The notes: generated by a model from the sequence alone, not told the origin. DNA of 64,000 bases from Alphaproteobacteria bacterium (GCA_025934695.1 JAICWS010000005.1:82206-146205); one strand, 5' to 3'. Positions 24,816-33,868 are shown, counted from the stretch's first letter. Program-made: numbers and translations.

Positions 24816-25883
24816 ATGAAAAAGCAAAACCCCATCACCGAAAAGCTCAAAGATCAACTCTCCCTGCCCCTCTTCGTGGCGCCGCTGTTCCTGAATTCGA
24901 CCCCGGAACTGGTACTGGCCTGCGTGAAGGAAGGCTTCATGCCGGGCCTGCCCGCCTATGGCGTTTTCACCAGTGAAGAATGGGATCACTGGCTGACAGA
25001 AGTTGACGAGGGCATTGCGAAACTGAAAGCAGAAGATCCGACCCGCAAGATCGCCCCCTATGCCGCCAACCTGATTTTCAAGGAAAATAACCAGTTCCTC
25101 GGCCCCGACCTCGACCTCTGCGTGAAGCACAAGGTGCCGATCATTCTCGCCTCCGCCACGCCATCGAAGGAGCAGATCGACAAGATCCATTCCTACGGCG
25201 GCATCGTGTTCTACGACGTCAAGACTCTCGACGAAGCGAAGCGCGCGATGGAAGTCGGCGCCGACGGCATGATCGCCGTCACCGCGGGCGCCGGGGGCCA
25301 AGGGACCACCAAGAATCCGATTTCCTTTGTGGGCGAGATCCGCCAGTTCTTCGACGGACCGCTCGTGCTGGCCGGCTGTCTGTCGACGGGCCACGATATT
25401 CTTGCGGCGCAAACCATCGGCGCGGATTTCGCGACCATGGGCACCCGCTTCATCGCAACCAGGGAAGCGCGCGCGGAAGAGGGCTACAAGCAGATGGTCG
25501 CGCATTCGACCTCGGAGAATATCGTTTATACGACCGCCTTCACCGCCGAACCCGCGAACTTCATCGACGGCAGTATCACCGCCTCCGGCTATGATGCCGA
25601 CAAGGCGCGCAAGGAAGGCATCACGGCCCAGCGCGTCAAGCCGCCGCCGGGAGAGAAATCGAAATCCTGGGTCAAAATCTGGGCCGCCGGACAGGGCGTG
25701 GGCAATATCCACGACGTGCTGCCGGTGCAGGCTCTGGCCGAGCGCCTCAAGCGCGAATATGCCGACGCGAAACAGGAAATGGCGGAGCGGCTGGGTTTTG
25801 CGTTCAACACCTGCGCCAATTGCGCGCCCGCGAACGATACGCTGCCCGCACCCGCTGCCGCAAAGTCAGCGCCGAAGGTTTAG
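24816..25883 (+). CDS. Nitronate monooxygenase-like flavoprotein, paralogue 3
   Basis: A 355-residue paralogue with LPLFVAPLFLNS at the start, APYAANLIFKEN, GIVFYDV, and GTRFIATREA. The active-site loop is TAGAGGQGTT, again Gln for the usual His and with Ala-Gly changed to Gly-Thr, so it is the most diverged of the three. The C-terminal tail has two Cys (NTCANCAP) absent from the others. The start is close behind a -10 box with no ribosome site. Substrate unknown. Confidence 0.9.
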   Translation: MKKQNPITEKLKDQLSLPLFVAPLFLNSTPELVLACVKEGFMPGLPAYGVFTSEEWDHWLTEVDEGIAKLKAEDPTRKIAPYAANLIFKENNQFLGPDLDLCVKHKVPIILASATPSKEQIDKIHSYGGIVFYDVKTLDEAKRAMEVGADGMIAVTAGAGGQGTTKNPISFVGEIRQFFDGPLVLAGCLSTGHDILAAQTIGADFATMGTRFIATREARAEEGYKQMVAHSTSENIVYTTAFTAEPANFIDGSITASGYDADKARKEGITAQRVKPPPGEKSKSWVKIWAAGQGVGNIHDVLPVQALAERLKREYADAKQEMAERLGFAFNTCANCAPANDTLPAPAAAKSAPKV

Positions 25884-25902
25884 GAGACCTCTCTCAGCAA
25901 TC

Positions 25903-25928
25903 GTAACCCCGACTTCCGCCGGGGTTAC
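25903..25928. repeat. Single family A palindrome
   Basis: One hairpin, GTAACCCCGACTTCCGCCGG and on, without a partner, between convergent paralogue 3 and the epimerase-like gene. Confidence 0.65.
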
Positions 25929-25950
25929 GGGAGCGCTGATGGAGCGCATA

Positions 25951-27126
25951 TTACGCCGCCGGAAAGACCTCGGTGTTCGAGCCGGGGAGTTCGTAGAAGC
26001 TGTGCGGGCCATTGAGGGACGGGTTCTTGTGATAGGTGCCTGTAATCTGGTTATGAATGGCCGAGGTGTAATCCGTGCCGTCCTGCGCCTCGTGGATGCC
26101 GTAGCTTGCCACGATGGGTCCGCTGTCGGAAATGATGTTGTCGATGATAAGGGTATTGGTCGTGTGGAAGGTCGTGCCTGAAACGCTGTCCTTGACGGAT
26201 TCAAGACGTATTTCCTCATAAGCGTGGTTGCCCGCGCGGGAGTCGTTGGTCAGTGTCGAATTCTCCAGCTCGCTGCCCGAACTGCCGCGGAAGCGCACGC
26301 CCCGGTCCATATTGTCGTGGATATTCACGCCGTTGATCAGCACGTTGTTGGCGAGATCGACCTGGATGCCGTCTTCGCCGTTGCTGTAGAACTGGCCCCC
26401 GGTCACCGTAATGTTATGCGTGAGGGGAATATTATCCGAACCGCGCTGGATCATAAGGCCATTACTGCCGTTGCCGTACGAGATGTCGTTCGAAAGCTCC
26501 GTATTCTGCGAATCCGTGACCACGTTGAACCCGTGACGGCCGTTGTCATAGGCGACGTTATTGTCCACATGCCCGTCGATCTGGAAGTCCATCGTGAAGC
26601 CGTCGAGTCCGTTGCCATGGCTGACGCAGTTGGTGATCGACAGGTTGGTCGTCTCCTCGTGCGGGTCGAAGCCGTAGCCCGAGCAGTTCTTTATCTCGAC
26701 GTGATCGAGCGTGATGTTCGTATCGGTGCCCGGCCCGCCCGGCGTCACGCCGTTGAACCAGCCATCGGTCTTGCCTGTCGTGTTCGCCCGGTTGCCGTCG
26801 ATGGTGAGGTCATGCATGCCGATGTCGTGGTTCTGCACGCCCGACTGGTCGCGGAAAATGCCCGTCACCGGATGGCTCCAGCCGTTGATAAGCTTGACGG
26901 TCGTGCTGCCCATCCCGTCGCCGAAGACGGTGATGTTGTCGTAGAGCATGATGGCGCCCTTGGACGATGACGATTGCCCATGCACGATATAGGTGCCCGT
27001 GGGGATATAAACCTCGCCGCCGCCTGCTGCGTGGGCCGCGTTGACTGCCGCCTGGATTGCGTTCGTATCGTCGGCGACGCCATCGCCCTTCGCGCCGTAA
27101 TTCTTCACATTGTAAATCGTCGCCAT
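25951..27126 (-). CDS. AlgE-type mannuronan C5-epimerase catalytic module
   Basis: A 391-residue right-handed beta-helix protein that closely follows the A-module of Azotobacter AlgE epimerases, which turn D-mannuronate into L-guluronate within alginate. The N-terminus YNVKNYGAKGDGVADDTNAIQ is shared. The four AlgE4 catalytic residues are all present by motif: Tyr151, Asp154 and His156 in YGFDPHE and Asp180 in GLDGFTMD (AlgE4 Tyr149, Asp152, His154, Asp178). There is no signal peptide and no R-module with calcium-binding RTX repeats, so export and processivity are unclear. AGGAG precedes the ATG. It is monocistronic; no other alginate gene is near. Confidence 0.85.
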   Translation of the reverse strand: MATIYNVKNYGAKGDGVADDTNAIQAAVNAAHAAGGGEVYIPTGTYIVHGQSSSSKGAIMLYDNITVFGDGMGSTTVKLINGWSHPVTGIFRDQSGVQNHDIGMHDLTIDGNRANTTGKTDGWFNGVTPGGPGTDTNITLDHVEIKNCSGYGFDPHEETTNLSITNCVSHGNGLDGFTMDFQIDGHVDNNVAYDNGRHGFNVVTDSQNTELSNDISYGNGSNGLMIQRGSDNIPLTHNITVTGGQFYSNGEDGIQVDLANNVLINGVNIHDNMDRGVRFRGSSGSELENSTLTNDSRAGNHAYEEIRLESVKDSVSGTTFHTTNTLIIDNIISDSGPIVASYGIHEAQDGTDYTSAIHNQITGTYHKNPSLNGPHSFYELPGSNTEVFPAA

Positions 27127-27262
27127 GTGCCGCTCCTGTTCCGTTGCGCTGCCCTGCCCTGCCGGCCTTTTACGGGCCGCGACTCCCTGACCCAACGGCA
27201 CGATGCGTCCGCGGTTCCGGAAATGGGGTTTCAAGGAATGAAGGGCCCAACACCCACACAAC

Positions 27263-27290
27263 CGTCACCCCGGCGAAGACCGGGGTGACG
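27263..27290. repeat. Single family A palindrome
   Basis: CGTCACCCCGGCGAAGACCGG and on, closing with GGTGACG; an unpaired hairpin 3' of the Lys-rich gene. Confidence 0.65.
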
Positions 27291-27323
27291 CTAAATGATA
27301 GAAGCGTTGTTAAACCAGAAGCG

Positions 27324-27641
27324 CTATTCGGGTTTGTGAGAGGTGGGCTTGCGGCGGGGGAACGGCTTCTTCGCGGTAACCTTCTTCGCCGCCGGTTTGC
27401 GCTTCGGCTTTTCGGCGGCGTCGTTCAGTTCCTTTTTGATCGCGCGTTTGCGCGCAGGTTTTTTGGCAGGTTCTTCAACTTTTGGAGCGGGCGCGACGGT
27501 CGCAGCGGTGGGTCGGTCATCCTCGACTGCGGCGGACGGATTGACCGGCGGCGCAGATGCCGGCACAGGTTCTTCATGCGTCTTGGGCCGCGCGTGGCCG
27601 GCGATCACCAGATATTTATGCATCCAGTCGTTTTCGCTCAT
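27324..27641 (-). CDS. Lys/Ala/Pro-rich basic protein, histone H1-like tail
   Basis: A 105-residue protein. A short ordered start (MSENDWMHKYLVIAGHARPK) leads to a Pro/Ala-rich linker and a strongly basic tail with repeated AKKPARKRAIKK, KPKRKPAAKKV and TAKKPFPRRK blocks, like the C-terminal domain of bacterial histone-H1-like proteins. DNA or RNA binding is a reasonable guess. The start at MSENDW has AGAGG eight bases upstream; a longer reading starts eight residues earlier. Low sequence complexity limits certainty. Confidence 0.6.
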   Translation of the reverse strand: MSENDWMHKYLVIAGHARPKTHEEPVPASAPPVNPSAAVEDDRPTAATVAPAPKVEEPAKKPARKRAIKKELNDAAEKPKRKPAAKKVTAKKPFPRRKPTSHKPE

Positions 27642-27750
27642 GAAGCGCCTCTTCTGCTGTGACATCAGCCTAACATCCCCAGCCTAGCCATGTCAAGTTT
27701 ATGGAAATAAGTTATTTCAGCCAGTTAGCTGTGGATAAGTCCCGTCCTGC

Positions 27751-27779
27751 TTGACCCTTTCGAGGCCTGCGCTTTATTT
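27751..27779 (+). promoter_or_regulatory. Promoter of the small basic gene and dcd
   Basis: TTGACC, 17 bases, TTATTT. The next ATG is seven bases after the -10 box (27787), so a leaderless transcript is likely. Confidence 0.5.
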
Positions 27780-27786
27780 TTCGGAT

Positions 27787-27921
27787 ATGGGCCAGCACAC
27801 AAAATCGACCACACCCCCGAAGCGGAAGCAGAAGAGCGCCGACAACCTGCGCCAGAACCTGCTCAAGCGCAAGGAACAGGCCCGCGCACGCAGCGCCCAA
27901 CAGGAAACGGAGAAGAAATAA
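27787..27921 (+). CDS. 44-residue basic protein upstream of dcd
   Basis: A 44-residue, strongly basic protein (begins [35 protein letters not shown] follows) predicted to be one helix after a disordered start. Its stop overlaps the dcd start (TAATG), so dcd translation is probably coupled to it. A promoter ends seven bases before its ATG and no ribosome site is visible. It may be a genuine protein or act mainly as a translated leader for dcd. Confidence 0.55.
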   Translation: MGQHTKSTTPPKRKQKSADNLRQNLLKRKEQARARSAQQETEKK

Positions 27922-28475
27922 TGTCCATCATGCCCGACAGCTGGATCCGCGAGCAGGCGCTCGAACACGGCATGATCAAGCCCTTCGAGGAACGCCTCAA
28001 GCGCGAGGGCGTGATTTCCTACGGCCTGTCCTCTTACGGCTACGATTGCCGCCTCTCCGACGAATTCATGATCTTCACGAATGTCGACAATGCCATCGTC
28101 GACCCGAAGGCCTTCAACCCGGCCAGCTTCGTGACGCGCAAGACCGACGTCTGCATCATCCCGCCCAATTCCTTCGTGCTGTGCCGCACGGTTGAAACCT
28201 TCAAGGTGCCCCGCGACGTGCTCGTCGTCTGCCTGGGCAAAAGCACCTATGCGCGCTGCGGCCTCATCGTCAACGTGACGCCGCTCGAGCCGGAATGGGA
28301 AGGCCAGGTCACGCTGGAAATCTCGAACACCACGCCGCTGCCCGCCAAGGTCTATGCCAATGAAGGCATCGCGCAATTCCTGTTCTTCAAGGGCGAAAGC
28401 GTCTGCGAAGTCTCTTACGCCGACCGCGCCGGCAAGTACCAGAACCAGAAGGGCGTCACCCTGCCGAAAATGTGA
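27921..28475 (+). CDS. dcd: dCTP deaminase
   Basis: Deaminates dCTP to dUTP, feeding dTMP synthesis. The product is 184 residues, typical. The motifs are [15 protein letters not shown] near the start, the strand [35 protein letters not shown], in which the Arg and Glu of the active site lie, and the C-terminal QFLFFKGE, then [12 protein letters not shown]. It begins one base inside the stop of the small upstream gene. No dUTPase gene is near, so the product dUTP would be handled elsewhere. Confidence 0.96.
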   Translation: MSIMPDSWIREQALEHGMIKPFEERLKREGVISYGLSSYGYDCRLSDEFMIFTNVDNAIVDPKAFNPASFVTRKTDVCIIPPNSFVLCRTVETFKVPRDVLVVCLGKSTYARCGLIVNVTPLEPEWEGQVTLEISNTTPLPAKVYANEGIAQFLFFKGESVCEVSYADRAGKYQNQKGVTLPKM

Positions 28476-28532
28476 CCGCGGGCAGCCCAAGGAGACCCTC
28501 CGCCCGAGGCATAAAAGCCCGGTTGTTTTTCC

Positions 28533-28561
28533 TTGCATTTCTGTTTTTATTGTCATAATGT
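28533..28561 (+). promoter_or_regulatory. Promoter of the 167-residue ankyrin gene
   Basis: TTGCAT, 17 bases, TAATGT, about 26 bases before the ATG, with AAGGAAGATG serving as ribosome site. Confidence 0.6.
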
Positions 28562-28587
28562 GTCATGGATTTTAAGGAAGATGATCC

Positions 28588-29091
28588 ATGCCCCAGCACA
28601 CGCGCGAAGAACTCGGCCGGAAACTGCTCTACGATATTGCCATCGGCAAGGAAGCCGCGGCGCACAAGCTTATCGACGAGGGCGCCTGGCTGAACGTGAA
28701 GGACACGGACGGGGGCATCGCCCTGCACAAGGCCGCGGCCGCCGGCAGGACCGGGATCCTCAACACGCTGCTGGCCCGCACCTCCGCCCTCGACCCGAAA
28801 GACGATGCGGGCTACACGCCGCTGATGTATGCCGCGCGGCTGGGAAAAACGGATGCTGTCGCTTCCCTTCTCAAGGCCGGTGCGAGCATCACCGCTAGAA
28901 ACGCCATCGGCCAGTCGGTCCTCGACCTCGCGAAGGAAGGCGGCGATCTTCGGATCATCAGCATGATCGTTGATGTCGACGTCGAAGGCCGCCGCAAGCT
29001 TGCCGATGAATGGAAAGACGCCGCGATGCATGTCGACCATCAGGTGACGGTGTCGAAGCCACTGCAGCTGAAGATCGGGCCGAAGTTCTAA
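28588..29091 (+). CDS. Ankyrin-repeat protein, 167 residues
   Basis: Contains about three and a half ankyrin repeats from residue 7 to 130: GRKLLYDIAIGKEAAAHKLIDEGAWLNVKD, GGIALHKAAAAGRTGILNTLLARTSALDPKD, AGYTPLMYAARLGKTDAVASLLKAGASITARN, IGQSVLDLAKEGGDLRIISMI. The C-terminus is a short, unrelated tail (DHQVTVSKPLQLKIGPKF). No signal peptide. Its own promoter precedes it. Partner unknown; converges with a larger ankyrin gene. Confidence 0.85.
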   Translation: MPQHTREELGRKLLYDIAIGKEAAAHKLIDEGAWLNVKDTDGGIALHKAAAAGRTGILNTLLARTSALDPKDDAGYTPLMYAARLGKTDAVASLLKAGASITARNAIGQSVLDLAKEGGDLRIISMIVDVDVEGRRKLADEWKDAAMHVDHQVTVSKPLQLKIGPKF

Positions 29092-29097
29092 CAATCA

Positions 29098-29148
29098 CGT
29101 CATCCCCGACCAGTGAGCGCGAAGCGCGAACGCAGCGCAGGGATGACG
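29098..29148. repeat. Short family B-like palindrome
   Basis: Outer arms CGTCATCCC / GGGATGACG around inner GCGCGAAGCGCG; between two convergent ankyrin genes. Confidence 0.6.
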
Positions 29149-29150
29149 AT

Positions 29151-30698
29151 TTACTTGATTAGCCCTGGCGTCTTCTTCTGCACCGGCAGAACGTGCGGGT
29201 CGGGTGGGTTGCCCCCGAGTTCCTTGAGCTTCGCGTAAGCCTCGTCGATCGCTTCCTGCCGCTGGACATCGGAGAAATTCTGCACGGTCACGGGCGCAGG
29301 TCTCTCCGTATCACGGAAAATGACCTGCTGGGTCCAGAAATTGAAGGTCATGGTCAGCCCATCACCCTCGCGCACCTCGAGGCTGTGGTCGTTGATGCGC
29401 TGGTAATGAAATCCATCCGGCGGCGCGGCGGCGGCGGGCGCGGCGGTCTTGACGGTTTCGTGCCGGTAGCGGGCGAGATAATCCTTGGCTCGCTTCTTGT
29501 CGGCCGCAACCGCGTGATCATAGGCGGACATGCCGTGCTGGTCGTGGGCGTCGGGTTTCGCGCCCGCCTTGATCAGCAGCGACAGGGCTTCGATCTGGTC
29601 CGCGCTCACCGCCCGCATCAAAGGGGTGCGGCTCTCGCTGTCCAGGGCGTTGACGTCGGCGCCCGCGCCGATCAGCAGTTCCAGCACGCGGCCATGTCCG
29701 CGTTCGGCGGCGGCAAAGAGCGCCGGCTCAAGATCCAGCTTCGCGCCAGTGGCCTCCGCCGCCGACAACAGGGTCATCACGGTGCGGATCGAACCCGCGC
29801 CGGCGGCCAGGGTCAGCGCCGTCAGCCCCTGCTTGTCGCACGCGCCGAGGTCCGCCTTGGCCCTCACCAGCATGTCGACGATTTCCTGGCTATTGTTGCG
29901 CGCCGCGATAACGAGCGGAATATTGCCTTCGTTGTCCTTGACGTTCGGGTTGGCGCCCTTGTCGAGCAGAATCTTCACCAGGTCAGAGCGCTCGTTCGCC
30001 ACCGCCATCTGCAAAGCGGGTATTCCCTTGTGCGTTCTGAATTCGATGTCGGCCTTCTGGTTCAGCACCCATTCGAGGATCGAAGTGGTGCCCGCGGTGA
30101 CGGCAGCGTGCAGCGCGGTGACGCCCTCGTGCTGGGTCGCCGAGTTGATGTTGATGTCGAGTTTTTCCATCATGCGCGACAGCAGGCGTTCCGGCGCGCC
30201 ATGAGTGACGGCGGTGATCAGCACCTGCCGGACCGACTTGTCGTCCCTCGCGCAATAGTCCAGCAGCAGGTCCGCCGCCTTCCAGCCCTTCTGGTTGACG
30301 GCCGTCATGAGCGGCGTATTGCCGTAGTCGTCGGTGACATTGAGTTCGGCACCCGCGTCGATCAGCGCCTTAATCACCTTCAGGTGGCTCGGCGTGCGAT
30401 AGCAGGCAAAATGCAGCGCCGTGCGGCCGCAGCTGGCGTCCTTCTTCAACACGGACGCCTTTTTATCGAGCAGCGCCTGCACGCAAGCGAGCGCCGTTTC
30501 CTCCCGATATTGAGTCATGGCGATAAACAGGGCAGGCCCGTAGTTGTATCTCACGAGATTGGGATCGGCCCCTTTGTCGAGCAGCTTTGTCGCAGTTTCC
30601 GAATGACCTTCGGAAAGAGCGCGATAAAGCGCATAGTTCTTTTCTTTCTGGCTCAGCCCGAACAAAGCATGGTTCCTTGACAAATATTGAATTGCCAT
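29151..30698 (-). CDS. Large ankyrin-repeat protein, 515 residues
   Basis: About eleven ankyrin repeats fill residues 20-425, each with the usual TPLxxA-like core, for example GRTALHFACYRTPSHLKVIKALIDAGAELNVTD and GNIPLVIAARNNSQEIVDMLVRAKADLGACD. The C-terminal 90 residues are different: GFHYQRINDHSLEVREGDGLTMTFNFWTQQVIFRDTE, a small beta domain, then a helix QEAIDEAYAKLKELGGNPP. No signal peptide. It may be a cytoplasmic scaffold or an effector; eukaryote-like repeat proteins of this size are known in host-associated and predatory bacteria, which is only suggestive. Confidence 0.92.
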   Translation of the reverse strand: MAIQYLSRNHALFGLSQKEKNYALYRALSEGHSETATKLLDKGADPNLVRYNYGPALFIAMTQYREETALACVQALLDKKASVLKKDASCGRTALHFACYRTPSHLKVIKALIDAGAELNVTDDYGNTPLMTAVNQKGWKAADLLLDYCARDDKSVRQVLITAVTHGAPERLLSRMMEKLDININSATQHEGVTALHAAVTAGTTSILEWVLNQKADIEFRTHKGIPALQMAVANERSDLVKILLDKGANPNVKDNEGNIPLVIAARNNSQEIVDMLVRAKADLGACDKQGLTALTLAAGAGSIRTVMTLLSAAEATGAKLDLEPALFAAAERGHGRVLELLIGAGADVNALDSESRTPLMRAVSADQIEALSLLIKAGAKPDAHDQHGMSAYDHAVAADKKRAKDYLARYRHETVKTAAPAAAAPPDGFHYQRINDHSLEVREGDGLTMTFNFWTQQVIFRDTERPAPVTVQNFSDVQRQEAIDEAYAKLKELGGNPPDPHVLPVQKKTPGLIK

Positions 30699-30818
30699 AT
30701 CCTAAAGTTGACATATGAGAAGTCAAGCTACCAAATTATGATCAGAATCAAGGTGCTGTACGTTGATTGACAGAGCTTAAGCTATTGATAATATAGAAAT
30801 TACAGAAGAGAGCATGCT

Positions 30819-31943
30819 TTGAACACAGCCGAAAAACGCCACCTGATCGTTGTTTATCACGAGGACTGCATCGACGGTCTCGCCTCGGCCTGGGCCTTTG
30901 ACAAGAAATGGGGCCGCGAAGATAACACACATATCTCCTACATCCCCTATGGCCATCACGACATTCCGGGCGCGCAAGAAAAAATCCGCAGCGAGCTGAG
31001 CCAGGGCGCGGAACTGTATTTCGCCGACGTCGCGCCGCAGAAAGCCTTCCTCGACGAGCTGATGGCGCCGCTGACCTCCGGCCTCCCCGCTCTCAAAGCC
31101 GTCCACATTCTCGACCATCACGGCACGGCGGCGGAAGAACTCGCAAATTACAAGGCGCCCGCCGACCTGGAAGCGCCGACGCTGGAGCTGCATATCGACG
31201 CCGAGCATCCCAGCGCCGCCAACATGATCTGGGAGACGCTGCTGCCGGGCGTGGAAAAGCCTGACTTCCTCAAGATGATCGCGAAGATGGACCTGTCACG
31301 CGATATCAAGGAAGACCATGATCTCGCCGCCGCTGCGCTGATCGATTCAAAAAGCATCAAGACCGTCGCCGACGCCTTCCACAATTTCGAGGAACTGTCG
31401 CAGTTCAAGATGCATGACATGGTCGTGGCCGGCCTCAACATCCTGTCCGACCAGGAAAACCGCATCGAAAAACTGACCGATAATATCATGTACACGCGGC
31501 TGATCGTGCTGACCGACAAGGGGCAGGAAGAGTCCCTGTGGATCCCCGTCATCAATGCCGATGTGCAGAATTTCGGGCGTCATATCTCGGACTATTTGCG
31601 CGAACAGGGCGACCGTACCGGTCTCGGCATGGCCTTTGCCTGGTACGTGCAGGGCAACGGCACGGTCACCATGAGCATCCGCTCCGACGGCGACCCGGAC
31701 GCGAGCAAGATGGCCGAAATCCTGCGCAGCCATCCCGGCGTGACCGGCGGCGGCCACAAGACCAGCGCCGCGGTGCATTTCACCTCGCTGCGGCAGTTCA
31801 TGGACATCATCCCGCTTCACACCGAGGCCGAGATGAACCAGCTTAAAAAAAAAGACTGCGGGCCTGAGCGGGTGAGCAACGTTCCGCCCTCCCCGCCCGC
31901 GCTGGCGGCGAAGGTGAGCAGCAGGTATCCACGGTTTGGGTAA
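30819..31943 (+). CDS. DHH-family phosphoesterase
   Basis: A 374-residue protein of the DHH/DHHA1 superfamily (RecJ, NrnA, cyclic-dinucleotide phosphodiesterases). The N-terminus has VVYHEDCIDGLASAWAF, an altered D-x-D metal motif, then YFADVAPQ and the hallmark ILDHHGT (DHH at about residues 99-101); the C-terminal DHHA1 part ends with VTGGGHKTSAAVHF. The frame starts at TTG (30819) with AAGAG upstream. An ATG three bases earlier in another frame reads ATG-CTT-TGA, a two-codon ORF overlapping the TTG. Substrate could be short oligonucleotides or dinucleotides. Confidence 0.88.
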   Translation: MNTAEKRHLIVVYHEDCIDGLASAWAFDKKWGREDNTHISYIPYGHHDIPGAQEKIRSELSQGAELYFADVAPQKAFLDELMAPLTSGLPALKAVHILDHHGTAAEELANYKAPADLEAPTLELHIDAEHPSAANMIWETLLPGVEKPDFLKMIAKMDLSRDIKEDHDLAAAALIDSKSIKTVADAFHNFEELSQFKMHDMVVAGLNILSDQENRIEKLTDNIMYTRLIVLTDKGQEESLWIPVINADVQNFGRHISDYLREQGDRTGLGMAFAWYVQGNGTVTMSIRSDGDPDASKMAEILRSHPGVTGGGHKTSAAVHFTSLRQFMDIIPLHTEAEMNQLKKKDCGPERVSNVPPSPPALAAKVSSRYPRFG

Positions 31944-32081
31944 TGTTTCCGCATTACGTTAAACCGCTGAACTGCACAATCAATCTGCCGCTTTTGCACA
32001 AATCCGTCACAGCTATTGAATTTCTTCGCGCTAGTATGGGACAAGAAGCGACCTATTTTGTTAGCGCGAGGAATGTGGCGA

Positions 32082-33368
32082 ATGGACAAAATCCAGATCA
32101 CGGGCGGAAAACAGCTCAACGGCGACATCGACATCAGCGGCGCGAAAAACGCGGCACTGCCGCTCATGACGGCCGCGATCCTGACCGACCAGCCGCTGCT
32201 CCTCAACCGCGTCCCCGACCTGAAGGACGTTCTGTCGCTCAATGAAGTGCTTGAGCAGCTGGGCATCACGGCCCGCTATGACAGTCATTCGAAAAAGCTG
32301 GTCCTGAACGGCGCGAAGATTACGAGTTGCGAAGCGCCCTATGACCTCGTGCGCAAAATGCGCGCGAGCATTCTCGTCCTCGGGCCCCTCGTCGCGCGCA
32401 TGGGCGAAGCGAAAGTCTCGTTGCCCGGCGGCTGCGCGATCGGCACCCGCCCCGTCGACCTCCACATCGAGGGCCTCAAGCGCCTCGGCGCCGAGATCGA
32501 GTTGCAGGAAGGCTATATCCTCGCCCGCGCGCCCAAAGGGTTGACCGGCGCGCATGTGCATTTCACCAAGGTCTCGGTGGGCGCGACGGAGAACCTGATG
32601 ATGGCGGCGGCGCTCGCCAAGGGCGAAACGGTCCTGAGCAACGCCGCGCGCGAACCGGAAATCGTCGATCTTGGCGAAATGCTGATCAAGATGGGCGCGG
32701 AGATCGAAGGTCTCGGCACCGACCGGATCACCATCCAGGGCAAGCAATTCCTGCGCGGCACGGAGCACAGCGTCATCGCCGACCGCATCGAGGCCGGTAC
32801 CTTCGCGGTCGCCAGCGCCATGACGGGCGGCAAGGTGACGCTCAAGAATTGCGACATCAAGCACCTGCAATACCTGCTCGAGCCGATGACGAAAGCCGGC
32901 GTGGAAATGACCGGCGACAAGGGCGACGTCCACATCCAGCGCAAGTCCGAGCGCATCCACGGTTTCGACATCATGACCGAACCCTACCCCGGCTTCCCGA
33001 CCGATCTGCAGGCGCAGATGATGTCGATGCTGACCGTTTCCGACGGCGCGGGCATGATCACCGAGACGATTTTCGAAAACCGCTTCATGCACGTGCCCGA
33101 ACTGGCGCGCATGGGCGCGAACATCACCGTGCATGGTTCCTCCGCTCTCGTGCGCGGCGTGCCGAAACTTAAAGGCGCGCCCGTCATGGCGACGGACCTG
33201 CGCGCTTCCGTATCGCTGATCCTGGCGGGCCTCGTGGCCGAGGGCGTCACGACGGTGAGCCGCATCTATCACCTCGACCGCGGCTATGAGAACCTGGTCG
33301 GCAAGCTGACCAGCGTCGGCGCCAAGCTCGACCGCGTGAAGGAACAGGAAGAAGTGGCGGCCGAATGA
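32082..33368 (+). CDS. murA: UDP-N-acetylglucosamine 1-carboxyvinyltransferase
   Basis: First committed step of peptidoglycan: transfers enolpyruvate from PEP to UDP-GlcNAc. The product is 428 residues. The motifs are [22 protein letters not shown], the catalytic-loop [16 protein letters not shown] with Cys near residue 118 (the fosfomycin target), and [15 protein letters not shown]. The start at MDKIQITGG has GAGGA nine bases upstream; an ATG nine bases earlier is too close to it. The stop overlaps the UPF0262 gene (ATGA). Confidence 0.97.
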   Translation: MDKIQITGGKQLNGDIDISGAKNAALPLMTAAILTDQPLLLNRVPDLKDVLSLNEVLEQLGITARYDSHSKKLVLNGAKITSCEAPYDLVRKMRASILVLGPLVARMGEAKVSLPGGCAIGTRPVDLHIEGLKRLGAEIELQEGYILARAPKGLTGAHVHFTKVSVGATENLMMAAALAKGETVLSNAAREPEIVDLGEMLIKMGAEIEGLGTDRITIQGKQFLRGTEHSVIADRIEAGTFAVASAMTGGKVTLKNCDIKHLQYLLEPMTKAGVEMTGDKGDVHIQRKSERIHGFDIMTEPYPGFPTDLQAQMMSMLTVSDGAGMITETIFENRFMHVPELARMGANITVHGSSALVRGVPKLKGAPVMATDLRASVSLILAGLVAEGVTTVSRIYHLDRGYENLVGKLTSVGAKLDRVKEQEEVAAE

Positions 33369-33862
33369 CCGAGACGCCCCACCGCATCATCGAGGTCAAG
33401 CTCGACGCCAATTCCATCACCGCCAAGTCCCCCGACATCGAGGTCGAGCGCCATCGCGCGATTTCCGACCTGCTGGATGAAAACAGCTTTCGCCTGGCCG
33501 AACCCGAGCATGCGCAAGGACCCTACCGGCTCTACTTATCGCTGACGCCCGACCATATGCTGATGGTCGTCGGCTGCACCAAGACGGGTCACGAGGCCGA
33601 GGTGCCGCTGCCCCTTTCGGGCATCAAGAAGCACATCAATGACTATGTGATCGTCTGCGATAATTTCTATAAAACGGCCCGCGCCGGAGAAATCCACCGG
33701 CTTGAAGCGATTGACGCCGGGCGGCGCTCGATTCACAATGAAGCCGCGGAACTTATTGCCGAAACCCTTGAAAACAAAGTAATTGTTGACAAAACGACAG
33801 CAAGGCGTTTATTTAGCCTCTTATACGTGTTACATATGCGCGGCACGCCAACAATTATCTGA
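33365..33862 (+). CDS. UPF0262 family protein
   Basis: A 165-residue protein of the conserved alphaproteobacterial UPF0262 family (as I recall it), starting TPHRIIEVKLDANSI and containing VERHRAISDLLDENSF, YRLYLSLTPDHMLMVV, and SIHNEAAELIAETLENKVIVDKTTARRLFSLLYVLHMRG. Function unknown; it regularly sits beside murA or related genes. Here it overlaps murA by four bases and is followed seven bases later by infA, so the three are one operon. Confidence 0.9.
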   Translation: MTETPHRIIEVKLDANSITAKSPDIEVERHRAISDLLDENSFRLAEPEHAQGPYRLYLSLTPDHMLMVVGCTKTGHEAEVPLPLSGIKKHINDYVIVCDNFYKTARAGEIHRLEAIDAGRRSIHNEAAELIAETLENKVIVDKTTARRLFSLLYVLHMRGTPTII

Positions 33863-33868
33863 GGACTA

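Noticed and set aside
32061..33272. A 403-codon minus-strand frame opposite murA
   Set aside because: Antisense shadow of an essential conserved gene in a GC-rich genome.
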